A stretch of DNA of 64,000 nt from DASPWW01 sp963756745 (GCA_963756745.1 CAVWOU010000005.1:1-64000), one strand, 5' to 3'; positions 1-7,812 are shown, numbered from the stretch's first letter. Notes: generated by a model from the letters alone, not told the origin. Made by a program: numbers and translations.

Positions 1-95
1 GACGGGTGAGATGAGTTTCCCGCGGTCGGCGGATGCGGCGCTGATGGCATGCGACGGAAATTTGAGATCTCCGCCGAGACAGCCGAGGACAGCCG

Positions 96-251
96 ATGGA
101 TCGGCACGAGCGTGAGATCTCCCCGAGCGGGTTTCTTGTCGGCGAGTCCTTCACGGTCGCCGACCTCACGGCGGCGGCGCTGTCGACAATGCTGACGTCG
201 CCGTGGGTCCCCATCTCCGGCCAAGGATCTCCGATCGCGGCGAACAGGTGA
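96..251 (+). pseudogene. Glutathione S-transferase C-terminal fragment
   Basis: An open frame of 51 codons contains FLVGESFTVADLTAAAL, which matches the conserved helix of the GST C-terminal domain (usual form YLVGDxFSVADLTAAAL). The thioredoxin-like N-terminal half, which binds glutathione, is absent, and the frame stops soon after the motif. The remnant ends 4 bases before the next gene. An intact but different GST-family gene lies at 23209-23865. I read this as a non-functional relic; the similarity is by eye. Confidence 0.5.
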
Positions 252-255
252 ACCG

Positions 256-1398
256 GTGCGCGTGCTCATTGCCACTGACGTGAGGTCGCCAAGCGGGGTC
301 GATCGGTACGTCCGCGCCGTCGCGACGGCCCTCCGTGCCGCCGGACACGACCCCGAGGTCGCCGTCGGCACAGGGACGGCCACCGACCTCCCGGCGCTCG
401 AGCGGGAGGGGATCTTGGTGCACCGACTGCGGCTTTCTCACATCCGGCACCCGCCAGCCGCTATCGCGGCTGACTGCGGCGCGCTTCTCGACGGCCGGGC
501 ACCCGGCTGGCTGCACGTCGTGTGCGGCATGCCGTGGTCCTGTTTGGCGCTGCGGGACTTGGCGACTGCGCGCGATATGCCGCTGGTAGTCACGGAGCAG
601 TATGTCCCGGACGACATCGGGAACAAGCTCAGCGACGGCCAAGCGGCGGCGATCGCGCGCTCGTATGCGCGCGCGCGCGTCGTCATCTTCGTCAGCGAGG
701 GCAACCGCCGCCGCATGGCTGCGGCGACGGACCTATCCGGCGTGCGCTGGGAGGTTATCCCGAACGGTGTGCCGGTCGAGGCGATCGCGCTCCGCTCTCC
801 TAGTCTTGAGTTCCGCCGGCGCCGCGCGCTGTTGCGGGCCGGCGCGGGCGGATTGCGGGTAATGACGGCAGCGCGTTTCACGGCACAGAAGGGCCTGGAC
901 GTCTTGATCGACGCGGTGGCGCTGCTGGCCGCCGGGACGGTCGAGCGCGTGGACGTGTTCGGCGACGGCCCCGAGCGAGGCGCGCTGGAGCGGCGCCGTG
1001 CCGGCCCCGGCTGCGTCAACATAGTTCGTTTCCCGGGGTGGTGCGACGACGTGCTCGGTGCGATGGCGGATTACGACTTGCTCGTGTTGCCGAGCCGGCA
1101 GGAGGGAATGCCGTTCGTCCTGCTCGAGAGCATGGCCGCCGGCATCCCCGCCATCGCGGCGGACGTCCCCGGCGCGCTGGAGGCGCTCGACGGAGGCCGC
1201 GCGGGCACGCTCGTGCCACGCGAGGACCCGCGCGCGCTCGCACGTGCGCTCGAACATTTCGCCCGAGCAGTTCCCGACGCCATCGCCCGCGCCGCGGTGG
1301 CCCGGGCCCGTGTGAGTGCGGAATACGACTTGGACGCTCTCATGGCACGGACGCTCGCCGTGTGGCACGACCGAGATGACCCGTCCGTGGACGCGTAG
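256..1398 (+). CDS. Family 4 glycosyltransferase (GT-B fold)
   Basis: The 380-aa protein starts at GTG (MRVLIATDV). It looks like a retaining GT4 glycosyltransferase that moves a sugar from a nucleotide-sugar donor to an envelope glycan or lipid at the cytoplasmic face. The N-terminal half has the glycine/serine-containing acceptor loop (SPSGVDRYVRAV). The C-terminal half has AARFTAQKGLDVLIDAV, FGDGPERGALE and the donor-binding E-x7-E region (SRQEGMPFVLLESMAAG). Full length for the family. It stands alone, with broken genes on both sides, so its glycan is unknown. The start follows the GST relic closely and no good ribosome site is seen. Confidence 0.85.
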   Translation: MRVLIATDVRSPSGVDRYVRAVATALRAAGHDPEVAVGTGTATDLPALEREGILVHRLRLSHIRHPPAAIAADCGALLDGRAPGWLHVVCGMPWSCLALRDLATARDMPLVVTEQYVPDDIGNKLSDGQAAAIARSYARARVVIFVSEGNRRRMAAATDLSGVRWEVIPNGVPVEAIALRSPSLEFRRRRALLRAGAGGLRVMTAARFTAQKGLDVLIDAVALLAAGTVERVDVFGDGPERGALERRRAGPGCVNIVRFPGWCDDVLGAMADYDLLVLPSRQEGMPFVLLESMAAGIPAIAADVPGALEALDGGRAGTLVPREDPRALARALEHFARAVPDAIARAAVARARVSAEYDLDALMARTLAVWHDRDDPSVDA

Positions 1399-1498
1399 CC
1401 GCTCGCGCCCCGCGCGCAGTCACAGCGGACGCCGACACGACGCAGCCCGATTATGCTCTGCCGGTGACACCGGCGCCGTGGCCCAACCGGCACTAGGC

Positions 1499-1628
1499 AT
1501 GCGAGTTCTCGGCTTGAAGCCCCGGCCACGACGGAGCTGTGGCGCTCATCGATGGTGGGCGACTGCTGTTCTCGCTCGAGGCCGAGAAGGACGGGTTTCT
1601 GCGTTACGCAGAACTCACACCGACCGTG
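1499..1628 (+). pseudogene. Carbamoyltransferase N-terminal fragment, frameshifted
   Basis: Reading from ATG gives MRVLGLKP; a one-base shift then gives PGHDGAVALIDGGRLLFSL followed by EAEKDGF. Together these match the start of NodU/CmcH-type carbamoyltransferases (MxVLGLxxGHDGAxALI). Similarity ends near codon 43, where the sequence runs into a SnoaL-like relic on the opposite strand. The gene is therefore both frameshifted and cut off, with more than 90% missing. Such enzymes often sit with glycosyltransferases in glycan or antibiotic loci, which fits the neighbouring GT gene, but that link is inference. Confidence 0.5.
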
Positions 1629-1762
1629 GAGATCGCCCTCCATCTCCATGTAGCGCGTGGTGAACTCCACCTCAGGGTCAATGAGCGCGAGGAAGCGTCG
1701 AGGTCGCGCCGGTTGAACGCGTCGAAGGCGCGACGGATCCGCTCCACGTTCTCCTGCGACAT
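1628..1762 (-). pseudogene. SnoaL-like (NTF2 fold) N-terminal fragment
   Basis: The frame begins MSQENVERIRRAFDAFNRRD, the typical start of an actinobacterial SnoaL-like protein. After a one-base shift it continues DPEVEFTTRYMEMEGDLHGR. Homology then stops at the junction with the carbamoyltransferase fragment. It starts 3 bases after the stop of the SnoaL-like relic upstream, so the two were probably a tandem pair. The complete SnoaL-like gene at 19527-19937 shows what the intact form looks like. Confidence 0.55.
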
Positions 1763-1765
1763 CGC

Positions 1766-2168
1766 CTACTCCGACAACCCTGGCGCGAGGCCGAGCTCGG
1801 CGAACGCGGGCTCGCGGTCCCAGTAGAGGACGAGCCTCGTCACCTTGCCGCCGCGAACGTGGAACAGGGCCGCCGCTTTGACTGAATCTGGCCGATCTCG
1901 ACTCCGCTCGTCTTACCGCGTCCGCTCCAGTGATTCAGCACGAGGACACACTCGCCGTCGAGCTCGCGGTACTCGTCCGCCTCGGTGCGGTGCGCCTCCC
2001 AGGCGGTAGGAAGCCACCCCAGCCCGCTGCCATCCCGGACAGCCCGCTCCAGCTACCGGGTGTCGGGCCATCGACGAACACGAGCTCTATCTCGGGGTGG
2101 GCACTCGGCCGAGCCGTAGTCGCCAGCCTCCCGAGCCGCGAATATCGAACGGACGATCTCGGCCGAGT
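1766..2168 (-). pseudogene. SnoaL-like protein, broken by several frameshifts
   Basis: Pieces in different frames assemble into a SnoaL-like protein of about 130 aa: SAEIVRSIFAAREAGDYGSA, then PEIELVFVDGPTPGSWSG, then EADEYRELDGECVLVLNHWS, then VRGGKVTRLVLYWDREPAFA, ending APGLSE. At least three single-base shifts are needed. The 5' end runs directly into a helix-turn-helix gene relic, so the N-terminal start is lost. These proteins are small NTF2-fold domains of mostly unknown function. This is either real decay or a stretch of base-call errors; the truncations nearby favour decay. Confidence 0.6.
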
Positions 2169-2169
2169 C

Positions 2170-2389
2170 GCCGAGAGGGCGTCGGTCAGCACGGCTTCGG
2201 CGCTCGGGGTCTCGGGCATGAGCGCCTCGCGCTGCTGCCGGATCAACTCGCGGAAATCGTCTCGAGCCTCCAGCGACTGAGCGTCCGCTCAGAGATTCCG
2301 AGGTCGGGCGCGATGGAGACTAGTTCCTCACCGGCTGCGATACGTGCCGCAGCCCGGCGCTGTGTCGGGGTTAGCGGTTCGGGACTCAC
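2170..2389 (-). pseudogene. Helix-turn-helix protein, phage small-terminase-like, frameshifted
   Basis: From a GTG that overlaps the preceding stop, the frame reads MSPEPLTPTQRRAAARIAAG, then VSIAPDLGISERTLSRWR, a clear homeodomain-like helix-turn-helix. After one base shift it continues DDFRELIRQQREALMPETPS and AEAVLTDALSA before fusing to the SnoaL relic. Proteins of this plan are common as phage small terminase subunits or mobile-element DNA-binding proteins. The rest of the gene and any large terminase are absent. Confidence 0.45.
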
Positions 2390-2472
2390 TGCTTCCTCCG
2401 CGCCGCTGCTGCGGCGAGCATGAGCAGCAGCCGCTGCTGGAGCAGGAGCGCTCGACGGACCTCGCCCGCCAC
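2386..2472 (-). CDS. Very small ORF in phage-like gene run
   Basis: A 28-codon frame (GTG start, VAGEVRRALLLQQRLLLMLA, ending ARRKQ) fits between its neighbours. It begins 4 bases after the upstream stop, and its TGA overlaps the GTG of the helix-turn-helix gene. It is leucine- and alanine-rich with arginines at both ends. I cannot assign a function. The tight spacing is the only support that it is translated. Confidence 0.3.
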   Translation of the reverse strand: MAGEVRRALLLQQRLLLMLAAAAARRKQ

Positions 2473-2476
2473 GGTC

Positions 2477-2686
2477 TCAGGTCCCGGTGAAGGCTTCGAG
2501 TGTGGCGATGGCGACGGCGCGGGCGGTGGCGACGTCAACACCGCGACCGATGTCACGCACGAACTGCTGCTGGACCTCACCGGCGACGCGATTCACTGCG
2601 GCGCTGCTGGCCCCCGCCGACTGGTGGCGGCGGATGAAATCTCCGACCTCGCGCTGGACGCCGACTGCGGGCTGAGCGGTAGCCAT
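2477..2686 (-). CDS. Small hypothetical protein, phage-like gene run
   Basis: The 69-aa frame (MATAQPAVGVQREVGDFIRR, ending ATLEAFTGT) is predicted to be mostly helical and soluble. It starts 3 bases after the stop of the upstream gene, which suggests one transcript with it. I do not recognise the family. The run of four tiny, closely spaced genes with a helix-turn-helix protein resembles the head of a phage packaging operon or a small mobile element, but this is inference. Confidence 0.35.
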   Translation of the reverse strand: MATAQPAVGVQREVGDFIRRHQSAGASSAAVNRVAGEVQQQFVRDIGRGVDVATARAVAIATLEAFTGT

Positions 2687-2689
2687 CGG

Positions 2690-3081
2690 CTACTCGTCCT
2701 CGCCGGTGTCGGGCTTGGCGCGCTCGGCTTCGAGCGTCGCTGCTATCTCGCCGAGAATCTTCGTTCCGGACCCGCTCGGCGACTCGGTAACCGTCTGGTC
2801 TTCTTCTGGACCCGCTCTCCGGGAGCGACCGACTCGCGGGTCGCAGGTATCTCGCCTCGCGGTGCCGGACGCTGGACGGCAGGTGCCTCGCCCTCGGGCG
2901 TGTCGCTCGCCCCGGTGATGAATCCCGGAGGCGGATCGACGTCGAAGCGACCCTTCCGTGGGTTCACCGACCACTCCGTCCGCGCGCGCCGGAGCCGATC
3001 CCGCTCAAGCGCTTCTGCGAGCGCTGCGCGGAACTCCGCGGAGCGAGGAAGGCCACTTTCTGTCCAGTCGGAAATCGACAT
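2690..3081 (-). pseudogene. Hypothetical protein, one frameshift
   Basis: The frame opens MSISDWTESGLPRSAEFRAA and has a charged, proline-rich middle. Near position 2812 it must change frame to reach EEDQTVTESPSGSGTKILGE and the natural end KPDTGEDE just before the next start. Joined, it would be about 130 aa, acidic at the C-terminus and with low-complexity linkers. No function is recognised. It is first in the four-gene phage-like run on this strand. Confidence 0.35.
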
Positions 3082-3365
3082 CCGTACTACAAAGATTCAT
3101 ACCGTCTGCACCAACCCTGGGAACCGCCTCCCGGATCCGGACGGGCCAGCCGCCGCCAGAAGTCCCGCTGTTCCCCCACAAGCGCCCACACGGCGGCTTG
3201 TGAGCGACTCCGGGGGAGGTTTCGACTCCGTGCGCGACGGCGGGCATTCAGGGGGCCAAATCGGGTAAGGCGGGACGGACTCGATCCGGGGGGCACTCGC
3301 GGCGCGACAGGGCCGCTCCGGGGGCCTCAAATCGAGTCATATGTTCCCGACCGTTGGAGGGCCAC

Positions 3366-3872
3366 ATGCGGTTGGTGAGGTCCTCGCGCGAGGGTAATCT
3401 CCGCCCAACCGTGATCGGAGTCCCGGTACCCGATCCTCCGGCCCCGAGTTCAGCTGGCGTGCGTGCGGTGATGAAGGGGAATCGCGCTAGGGACACGAGT
3501 CCGGAGGTGGCCGTCCGCTCGGCGCTGCACCGCCGAGGGCTGCGCTTCCGAAAGCACACTCGCCCTCTGTCGGAACTGAACTGTCGAGCCGATGCGGTGT
3601 TTCCGCGCGAGAAGGTGGCGATCTTCGTGGATGGCTGCTATTGGCACGGTTGTCCTGAGCACGGGACAAGACCGAGAACGAATAGCGCGTACTGGGACGC
3701 CAAGATAGGCGGGAATGTTTCGCGGGACCGCCGGAACGACCAGGCCCTCGCGGACGCCGGGTGGCAAGTGGTCCGCGCTTGGGAGCATGAACTCCCATCC
3801 GAGGTCGCTAACCGGGTCGCCCCCGCTCGTTTCAGCCGACGACATTCGGTGAGGGCGCGACGGATCCGCTGA
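3366..3872 (+). CDS. vsr: Very short patch repair (Vsr) endonuclease
   Basis: Vsr nicks 5' of the T in T:G mismatches that arise when 5-methylcytosine deaminates. The protein carries the family core: MKGNRARDTSPEVAVRSALH at the N-terminal helix, CRADAVFPREKVAIFVDGC with the catalytic Asp region, then YWHGCPEHGTRP with zinc-binding Cys/His and the late RAWEHE. The ATG at 3366 has GGAGG five bases upstream and is preferred over an upstream TTG; a start at the MKGNR methionine would give the usual family length. The C-terminus (FSRRHSVRARRIR) is unusual and may be shifted. No cytosine-5 methyltransferase is visible in the window. The next gene overlaps its stop (TGATG). Confidence 0.85.
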   Translation: MRLVRSSREGNLRPTVIGVPVPDPPAPSSAGVRAVMKGNRARDTSPEVAVRSALHRRGLRFRKHTRPLSELNCRADAVFPREKVAIFVDGCYWHGCPEHGTRPRTNSAYWDAKIGGNVSRDRRNDQALADAGWQVVRAWEHELPSEVANRVAPARFSRRHSVRARRIR

Positions 3873-4069
3873 TGGAGGTGTTCACCGATCTGTTGGATAC
3901 CATCGACCTGCACCACGGATCATTGAGCCAAGATCCGCCGTACGACCGCATCGAGGTCTACGGCGCCCGACCCAATCAGGCGGTCATGACAGCTCTGGAG
4001 GCGATCGGATTCGCTGTGAGGGCGCCGACAGCGGATGGGTTTACGGCGGAGCGAGTCGCAAACGCCTGA
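3872..4069 (+). CDS. Hypothetical protein coupled to vsr
   Basis: The 65-aa frame (MEVFTDLLDTIDLHHGSLSQ, ending TAERVANA) starts in the TGATG overlap with the vsr stop, which suggests translational coupling. The composition is normal for a small soluble alpha/beta protein and includes the segment DRIEVYGARPNQAVMTALEA. I do not recognise the family. Because the vsr C-terminus looks odd, this could also be part of a longer original gene. Confidence 0.4.
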   Translation: MEVFTDLLDTIDLHHGSLSQDPPYDRIEVYGARPNQAVMTALEAIGFAVRAPTADGFTAERVANA

Positions 4070-4178
4070 TTGGAAGTCGCCGCTGAGTGGGCACGGGGTC
4101 GCTGGGCTAATAGGTTAGAACCGACGGAGTGGAACCATATCCTTCTTGGGATGAGTCAGTGCCCACGAGGTCAACGCG

Positions 4179-4268
4179 ATGAGCGGAGCCTACATCGGAG
4201 CCATAGTTGCGATCGCGATGGGAGCGTTTGTGACACTCTTCATCCTCAACCAGAAGCGCAGGAAGTAG
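4179..4268 (+). CDS. Small single-pass membrane protein (29 aa)
   Basis: ATG at 4179 opens 29 codons reading MSGAYIGAIVAIAMGAFVTL, then FILNQKRRK and TAG. This is a short polar N-terminus, one membrane helix of about 20 residues with small-residue GxxxA/G spacing, and a basic tail expected to stay in the cytoplasm. It ends 8 bases before the methyltransferase start. No known family is recognised. The clean membrane-protein layout in such a short frame is the evidence that it is real. Confidence 0.5.
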   Translation: MSGAYIGAIVAIAMGAFVTLFILNQKRRK

Positions 4269-4276
4269 TTCTCGCG

Positions 4277-4957
4277 GTGGAGGACGGACGCGATAAAGCA
4301 AAGGCGACGGTGGCGGCCGGTTACGACCGGATCGCCGAGCGCCACGCGATCTGGGCGGTAAGCGTCCGTAAGGAGGAACGCGCGCGGTTCGCCGCGCTCC
4401 TGATCGACGCGTGCCCGCGCGGCGCATCGCTCCTCGAGTTGGGGTGCGGCACCGCTGGCGCGACGACGCAGGCGCTGGCGGGCCACTTCGAGTTGACGGG
4501 GGTGGACATTTCCGCCCGGAGCATCGAGATCGCGCGTCGCGTCCTCCCCTCCGCGGAGTTCATCTGCGCCGACATGACGCGGCTGTCGCTCCCGCCCGTC
4601 AGTTTCGACACGGTGGCGGCGTTCTACTCGCTCATTCATGTCCCGCGCGAGGAGCTCGTCGGCCTGTTCGGGCGCGTTTTCTCCTGGCTCAAGCCCGGCG
4701 GCCTGTTCGTCGCGACGCTCAACGGGAGCGATACCGCTGGCAGCTACAAGACGGACTGGCTGGGCGTGCCGATGTTCTGGAGTGGCTACGATCCGGCCAC
4801 TGCTCGACGGCTCGTTGAGGATGTTGGTTTCAGAGTCGACGCATTGACGCTGGAGACCGCCGACGAGGCGATCGACCTCGACCGCAATGGGGAGCCAACG
4901 TCATTCTGGTGGTTGGTCGCTCGCCGCCCGCACAGCCGGCTGCCTGACGATCGCTGA
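4277..4957 (+). CDS. Class I SAM-dependent methyltransferase
   Basis: Chosen start GTG (VEDGRDKAKATVAAGYDRIA) gives 226 aa; the longer upstream frame is non-homologous. Motif I is LLELGCGTAGATTQ (SAM-binding glycine loop), followed by LTGVDISARSIEIAR with the acidic ribose-binding residue, CADMTRLSLPPVSFDTVAAF and LKPGGLFVATL. This is the methyltransferase type 11 pattern. The substrate cannot be told from sequence; similar proteins act on small molecules. It follows the 29-aa membrane peptide by 8 bases and is one of the few intact genes in the decayed region. Confidence 0.8.
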   Translation: MEDGRDKAKATVAAGYDRIAERHAIWAVSVRKEERARFAALLIDACPRGASLLELGCGTAGATTQALAGHFELTGVDISARSIEIARRVLPSAEFICADMTRLSLPPVSFDTVAAFYSLIHVPREELVGLFGRVFSWLKPGGLFVATLNGSDTAGSYKTDWLGVPMFWSGYDPATARRLVEDVGFRVDALTLETADEAIDLDRNGEPTSFWWLVARRPHSRLPDDR

Positions 4958-5305
4958 GAGATCCATGGAGATCGAGTGAGATCGCCCGTCGCGGCGACGA
5001 TCGAGCAACTCCTCGGCTTCTTCATTCGGAGCGGCGTCGCCTGGGTGGACGGGCAACGCTCGCACTACCGCAGCGTCGCCAAGCCACTCGACGACCACGG
5101 GCGACAACGCGTGGCTCGACGAGCTGAGTCGCCCGGCGACGCTCATCCGGGCCTCGACGACGCCGAGATGGACTTGTGAGCGGGGATCGAGTTTCTAGGA
5201 TCTGGAGCGTATTTACGCGACAGTCCTGGGACTTGACGCCCGCCGCCGCATGAGCGGTCTAGATGGGAGGACTGTCATATTCGTGGGGCGACGAAGGGAG
5301 AGTCA
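4958..5305 (+). other. Gene-poor stretch before methyltransferase relic
   Basis: No convincing gene is seen. A 67-codon frame at 4976-5179 contains ATIEQLLGFFIRSGVAWVDG, and a shifted frame gives GDNAWLDELSRPATLIRAS, which could be scraps of one decayed gene, but I cannot name it. The end of the stretch supplies the ribosome site (GGGAGAG) for the methyltransferase relic at 5306. Confidence 0.35.
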
Positions 5306-6456
5306 ATGGCCAGCAAGGATCCGAACCGCCACCTTGGAGACGCCAGGAAGGAGAGGAAGGACGAGTTCTACACGGAGCTAGGCGACATCGAGCGCGAGCT
5401 GCGCCACTACAAGTCCCACTTCAAGGGCAAGGTCGTCTATTGCAACTGTGACGACCCCCGGGTGAGCAACTTCTTCCATTACTTCTCCTACAACTTCGAG
5501 AAGTTGGGGCTGAAGAAGCTCATCACGACCTGCTACAGGAGTCAGCACGCCGACCTTTTCAGTCAGAACGACTCCGAGCACGCGATCTACCTTGAGTACG
5601 ACGGCGACGCGAACAACAACAACGTTCCCGACCCCGAGGAGATCGGCGTCAAGCCGTTGAAGGGGGACGGTGACTTCCGCAGCGCGGAGACCATCGAGCT
5701 CCTCAAGCAGGCAGACATCGTCGTGACCAACCCGCCGTTCTCGCTCTTCCGGGAGTACCTGGGTCAGCTAGTAGAGACATGACAAGAAGTTCTTGATCTC
5801 GGCAACCTAAATGCCATCACCTATAGCCACGGGGGTCGGGAAGCGGCGAATCCCCGGACGGAAACGTGCCGACGACCGCCCCGCTTGAGTTATGGGACCC
5901 ACGGGGGTCGGGAAGGTTAATGGGCGGGATGTCTTCCTCCTGCTTAAGACAACAAGATGTGGTTGGGCTACAACAACGGGCAGATGGCATTCAAAGTGCC
6001 CGACTACTACGAACCGAGAGCGCCCGCCCGCAGCCGGTTCATCCGCTGCGCCGCCGCGGATGGCAGGACTGGCTTCTGGCAGGACGAGGATGGGCAGAAG
6101 TGGCGGAGCTTCGGGAACATGTGCTGGTTCACCAACCTCGACCTCTCCAAACGCCATGAGGATCTCATCCTGTATCGGAGCTATGACGAGACGGCGTATC
6201 CCAATTACGACAACTACGACGCCATCCATGTCAACAAGGTTGCCGACATTCCCATGGATTTCGATGGTGTCATGGGCGCGCCCATCACGTTCCTGAACAA
6301 GCACAACCCCGACCAGTTCGAGATCGTCGGCTTGATCGCTGGCAACATCAGGGGCTGGCAGGCATCCCGTCTTCAACGGGGAAGGACGGCCCCTATGTGG
6401 GGAGGGGGGGCAAACTTCGCTATGGGCGCATCTTGATTAGGAACAAGCGACTATGA
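5306..6456 (+). pseudogene. EcoRI-type adenine-specific DNA methyltransferase, broken
   Basis: The first part (from MASKDPNRHLGDARKERKDE) includes GKVVYCNCDDPRVSNFFHYF and the catalytic NPPF of an N6-adenine methyltransferase (VVTNPPFSLFREYLGQLVE). A frameshift then brings a stop at 5782. Similarity resumes as NAITY, a 100-base insertion, DVFLLLK, another one-base shift, then MWLGYNNGQMAFKVPDYYEP, WRSFGNMCWFTNLDLSKRHE and APITFLNKHNPDQFEIVGLI. Two further shifts near a G-run precede the tail RYGRILIRNKRL. The parts match the EcoRI methylase family in order. Base composition is visibly less G+C-rich than its neighbours, suggesting transfer. No EcoRI-like endonuclease is seen. It cannot give a working enzyme as read. 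Confidence 0.8.
5827..5915 (+). repeat. 17-bp direct repeat inside methyltransferase insertion
   Basis: The sequence ccacgggggtcgggaag occurs at 5827-5843 and again at 5899-5915, 72 bases apart. Both lie within the roughly 100-base block (5825-5924) that interrupts the methyltransferase reading NAITY / RDVFLLLK. The block carries stops in the gene's frame. Confidence 0.7.
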
Positions 6457-6465
6457 AGATTGAAC

Positions 6466-6558
6466 TCAGGGAGGGGTCGAGGACGCGTTTGCCCCTGCGG
6501 ATGCCGCCCCCGCCAGGGCGCCGGCGAGGAGCAGTAATACGACGATCCTTCGAGGCAC
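6466..6558 (-). pseudogene. Isolated signal peptide, gene truncated
   Basis: From GTG, with AAGGAGAGGG just upstream, the frame reads MPRRIVVLLLLAGALAGAAS and then AGANASSTPP before TGA. This is a textbook Sec signal peptide: basic start, leucine/alanine core, AxA-type cleavage region. The mature protein is gone; the frame stops just inside the end of the methyltransferase relic. It looks like the 5' scrap of a secreted-protein gene cut by a deletion. Confidence 0.45.
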
Positions 6559-6802
6559 GGCTTTCCCTCTCCTTGGAAGGCCGCGAGCATCCCACGGATC
6601 GCAGGATTGTCAAGGCTAGAAGGAGACGATGCGCTACCCAACCGGCGCGGCTGCGACGTCGCCGGCCGCACTTCACCACTGGACCCCGAGCACGTCCCGG
6701 TACAGGAGCGGCCGTTCGCATTTGCACGGAGCCGCGACACCGGACGCGGGCCGATCCGCCAGCTACCCGGTCGATCGCCGCCGGGGCTGGGGCTTGCCAT
6801 GG
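6559..6802. other. Gene-poor stretch with possible histidine-kinase scrap
   Basis: On the plus strand about 6676-6807 a frame reads LDPEHVPVQERPFAFARSRD, then TGRG, then PPGLGLAMAS. The spacing recalls the ATP-binding end of sensor kinases (PEHxPxxFERFYR..ARSRDTGGxGLGLAI). The match is imperfect and there is no start, so it is at best a relic. Nothing else is supported here. Confidence 0.25.
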
Positions 6803-7189
6803 CTAGTTGAACTCGGGGTTCTCTGGCTCTTTCAGTTCGGCGAGATTCTCGACGACGACCACCCCGCCCTCGATCGGCACGCCGTGCTCGTCGAGCACCG
6901 CGTGTTCCCAGCGAACGGCGTCGTGCATCCAGCGGGTCGCCATGATCGTTTCGGTGCCGTCGCCGATGAAGCTGTACAGCCGGCGGCCGCTCGGGTGCTC
7001 GGCCTCGACACCGGTGATCACCACGCCGTTGCCCACGTCGACGTTCCAGCGCGGCTCGGCCTGGTTGTTCTCGTCGACGAGGTCGAGCTCGTACAGCAGC
7101 TCGGTCAGGCGGATGACCGAGGCCGCGATCTGGTCGGCTATCGGGGCGAGGTGGGGATCGAGGGGATGTTCTTCAGGCTGGTCGTGCAT
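6803..7189 (-). CDS. Hypothetical protein (128 aa)
   Basis: The ATG at 7189 is preceded by TGGAGGAGCAC, a strong ribosome site, so I start here rather than using the longer frame that runs on from the glycoside-hydrolase relic. The protein begins MHDQPEEHPLDPHLAPIADQ, has a helical segment (ASVIRLTELLYELDLV) and then beta-rich parts with GNGVVITGVEAEHPSGRRLY and a valine-rich tail. No signal or membrane segment is seen. I do not recognise the family. It appears intact in the middle of decayed genes. Confidence 0.55.
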   Translation of the reverse strand: MHDQPEEHPLDPHLAPIADQIAASVIRLTELLYELDLVDENNQAEPRWNVDVGNGVVITGVEAEHPSGRRLYSFIGDGTETIMATRWMHDAVRWEHAVLDEHGVPIEGGVVVVENLAELKEPENPEFN

Positions 7190-7812
7190 GTGCTCCTCCA
7201 ATCGGAGTCGTGGGAACCTCCAGCGGCGGGATACGAATCGCCGGTGAAAAGCCTGAGTTAGATGGTCGTCGGGATGAAGCGCGGCTTGAAAGGGCCCGCC
7301 GCTGGTGTTGATCGGATGGTGGGCCAAGACGTCAAAGTTGGCCCGCTCGGGACAGCGGTCGGGCAGCAGCCTGTCACGGTTCCGCAGGCACATCACCGTG
7401 CGCCAGAAGAGCAAGGGGCGCACGCCCGAGCCGCCCGGACCGTCCCCGTACGGGGCGGTGCCGCCGGTGACCACGACGTTGCTGCGGTTTACCGACTTGA
7501 TTCCGCGATAGAAGGCATTGAGCAGCCGCCGGTAAATGAACGCGCTTGCCGGCCGATCGCCTTCCCACTGCGACGCCAAGGTCAGGTTGGGCTCATTCCA
7601 GACCTGGAAGTGGCGCACCCGAGGCAACGCGGGGCCTTCGCTCGCGGGGTCGGGAAACGATCCCGAATACCGCTTGGCGATCGCGTATCCGAAGTCGCTT
7701 GCTGGCCCCGAGCGCGGCTTCCATCTCCCCGGCCGCACCCCCGGCGGGCGATCCTCACCTTCGGCCCAGCTCGGCGCGTGGACGATAAGGATCAGCACGC
7801 GTAACCCTCTCT
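7190..7812 (-). pseudogene. Glycoside hydrolase (clan A, GH39-like) internal fragment
   Basis: The fragment reads LRVLILIVHAPSWAEGEDRP, then AIAKRYSGSFPD, then VRHFQVWNEPNLTLASQWEG with the acid/base Glu of the WNEPN motif, then NVVVTGGTAPYGD and FDVLAHHPINTSGGPFQAAL. This is the middle of a TIM-barrel glycosidase. The signal peptide and first strands are lost where the IS21-type end begins at 7813. The half with the nucleophile Glu is lost near 7190, where it runs into the next gene. The reading frame is open into both neighbours, giving a false fused ORF. Confidence 0.65.
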
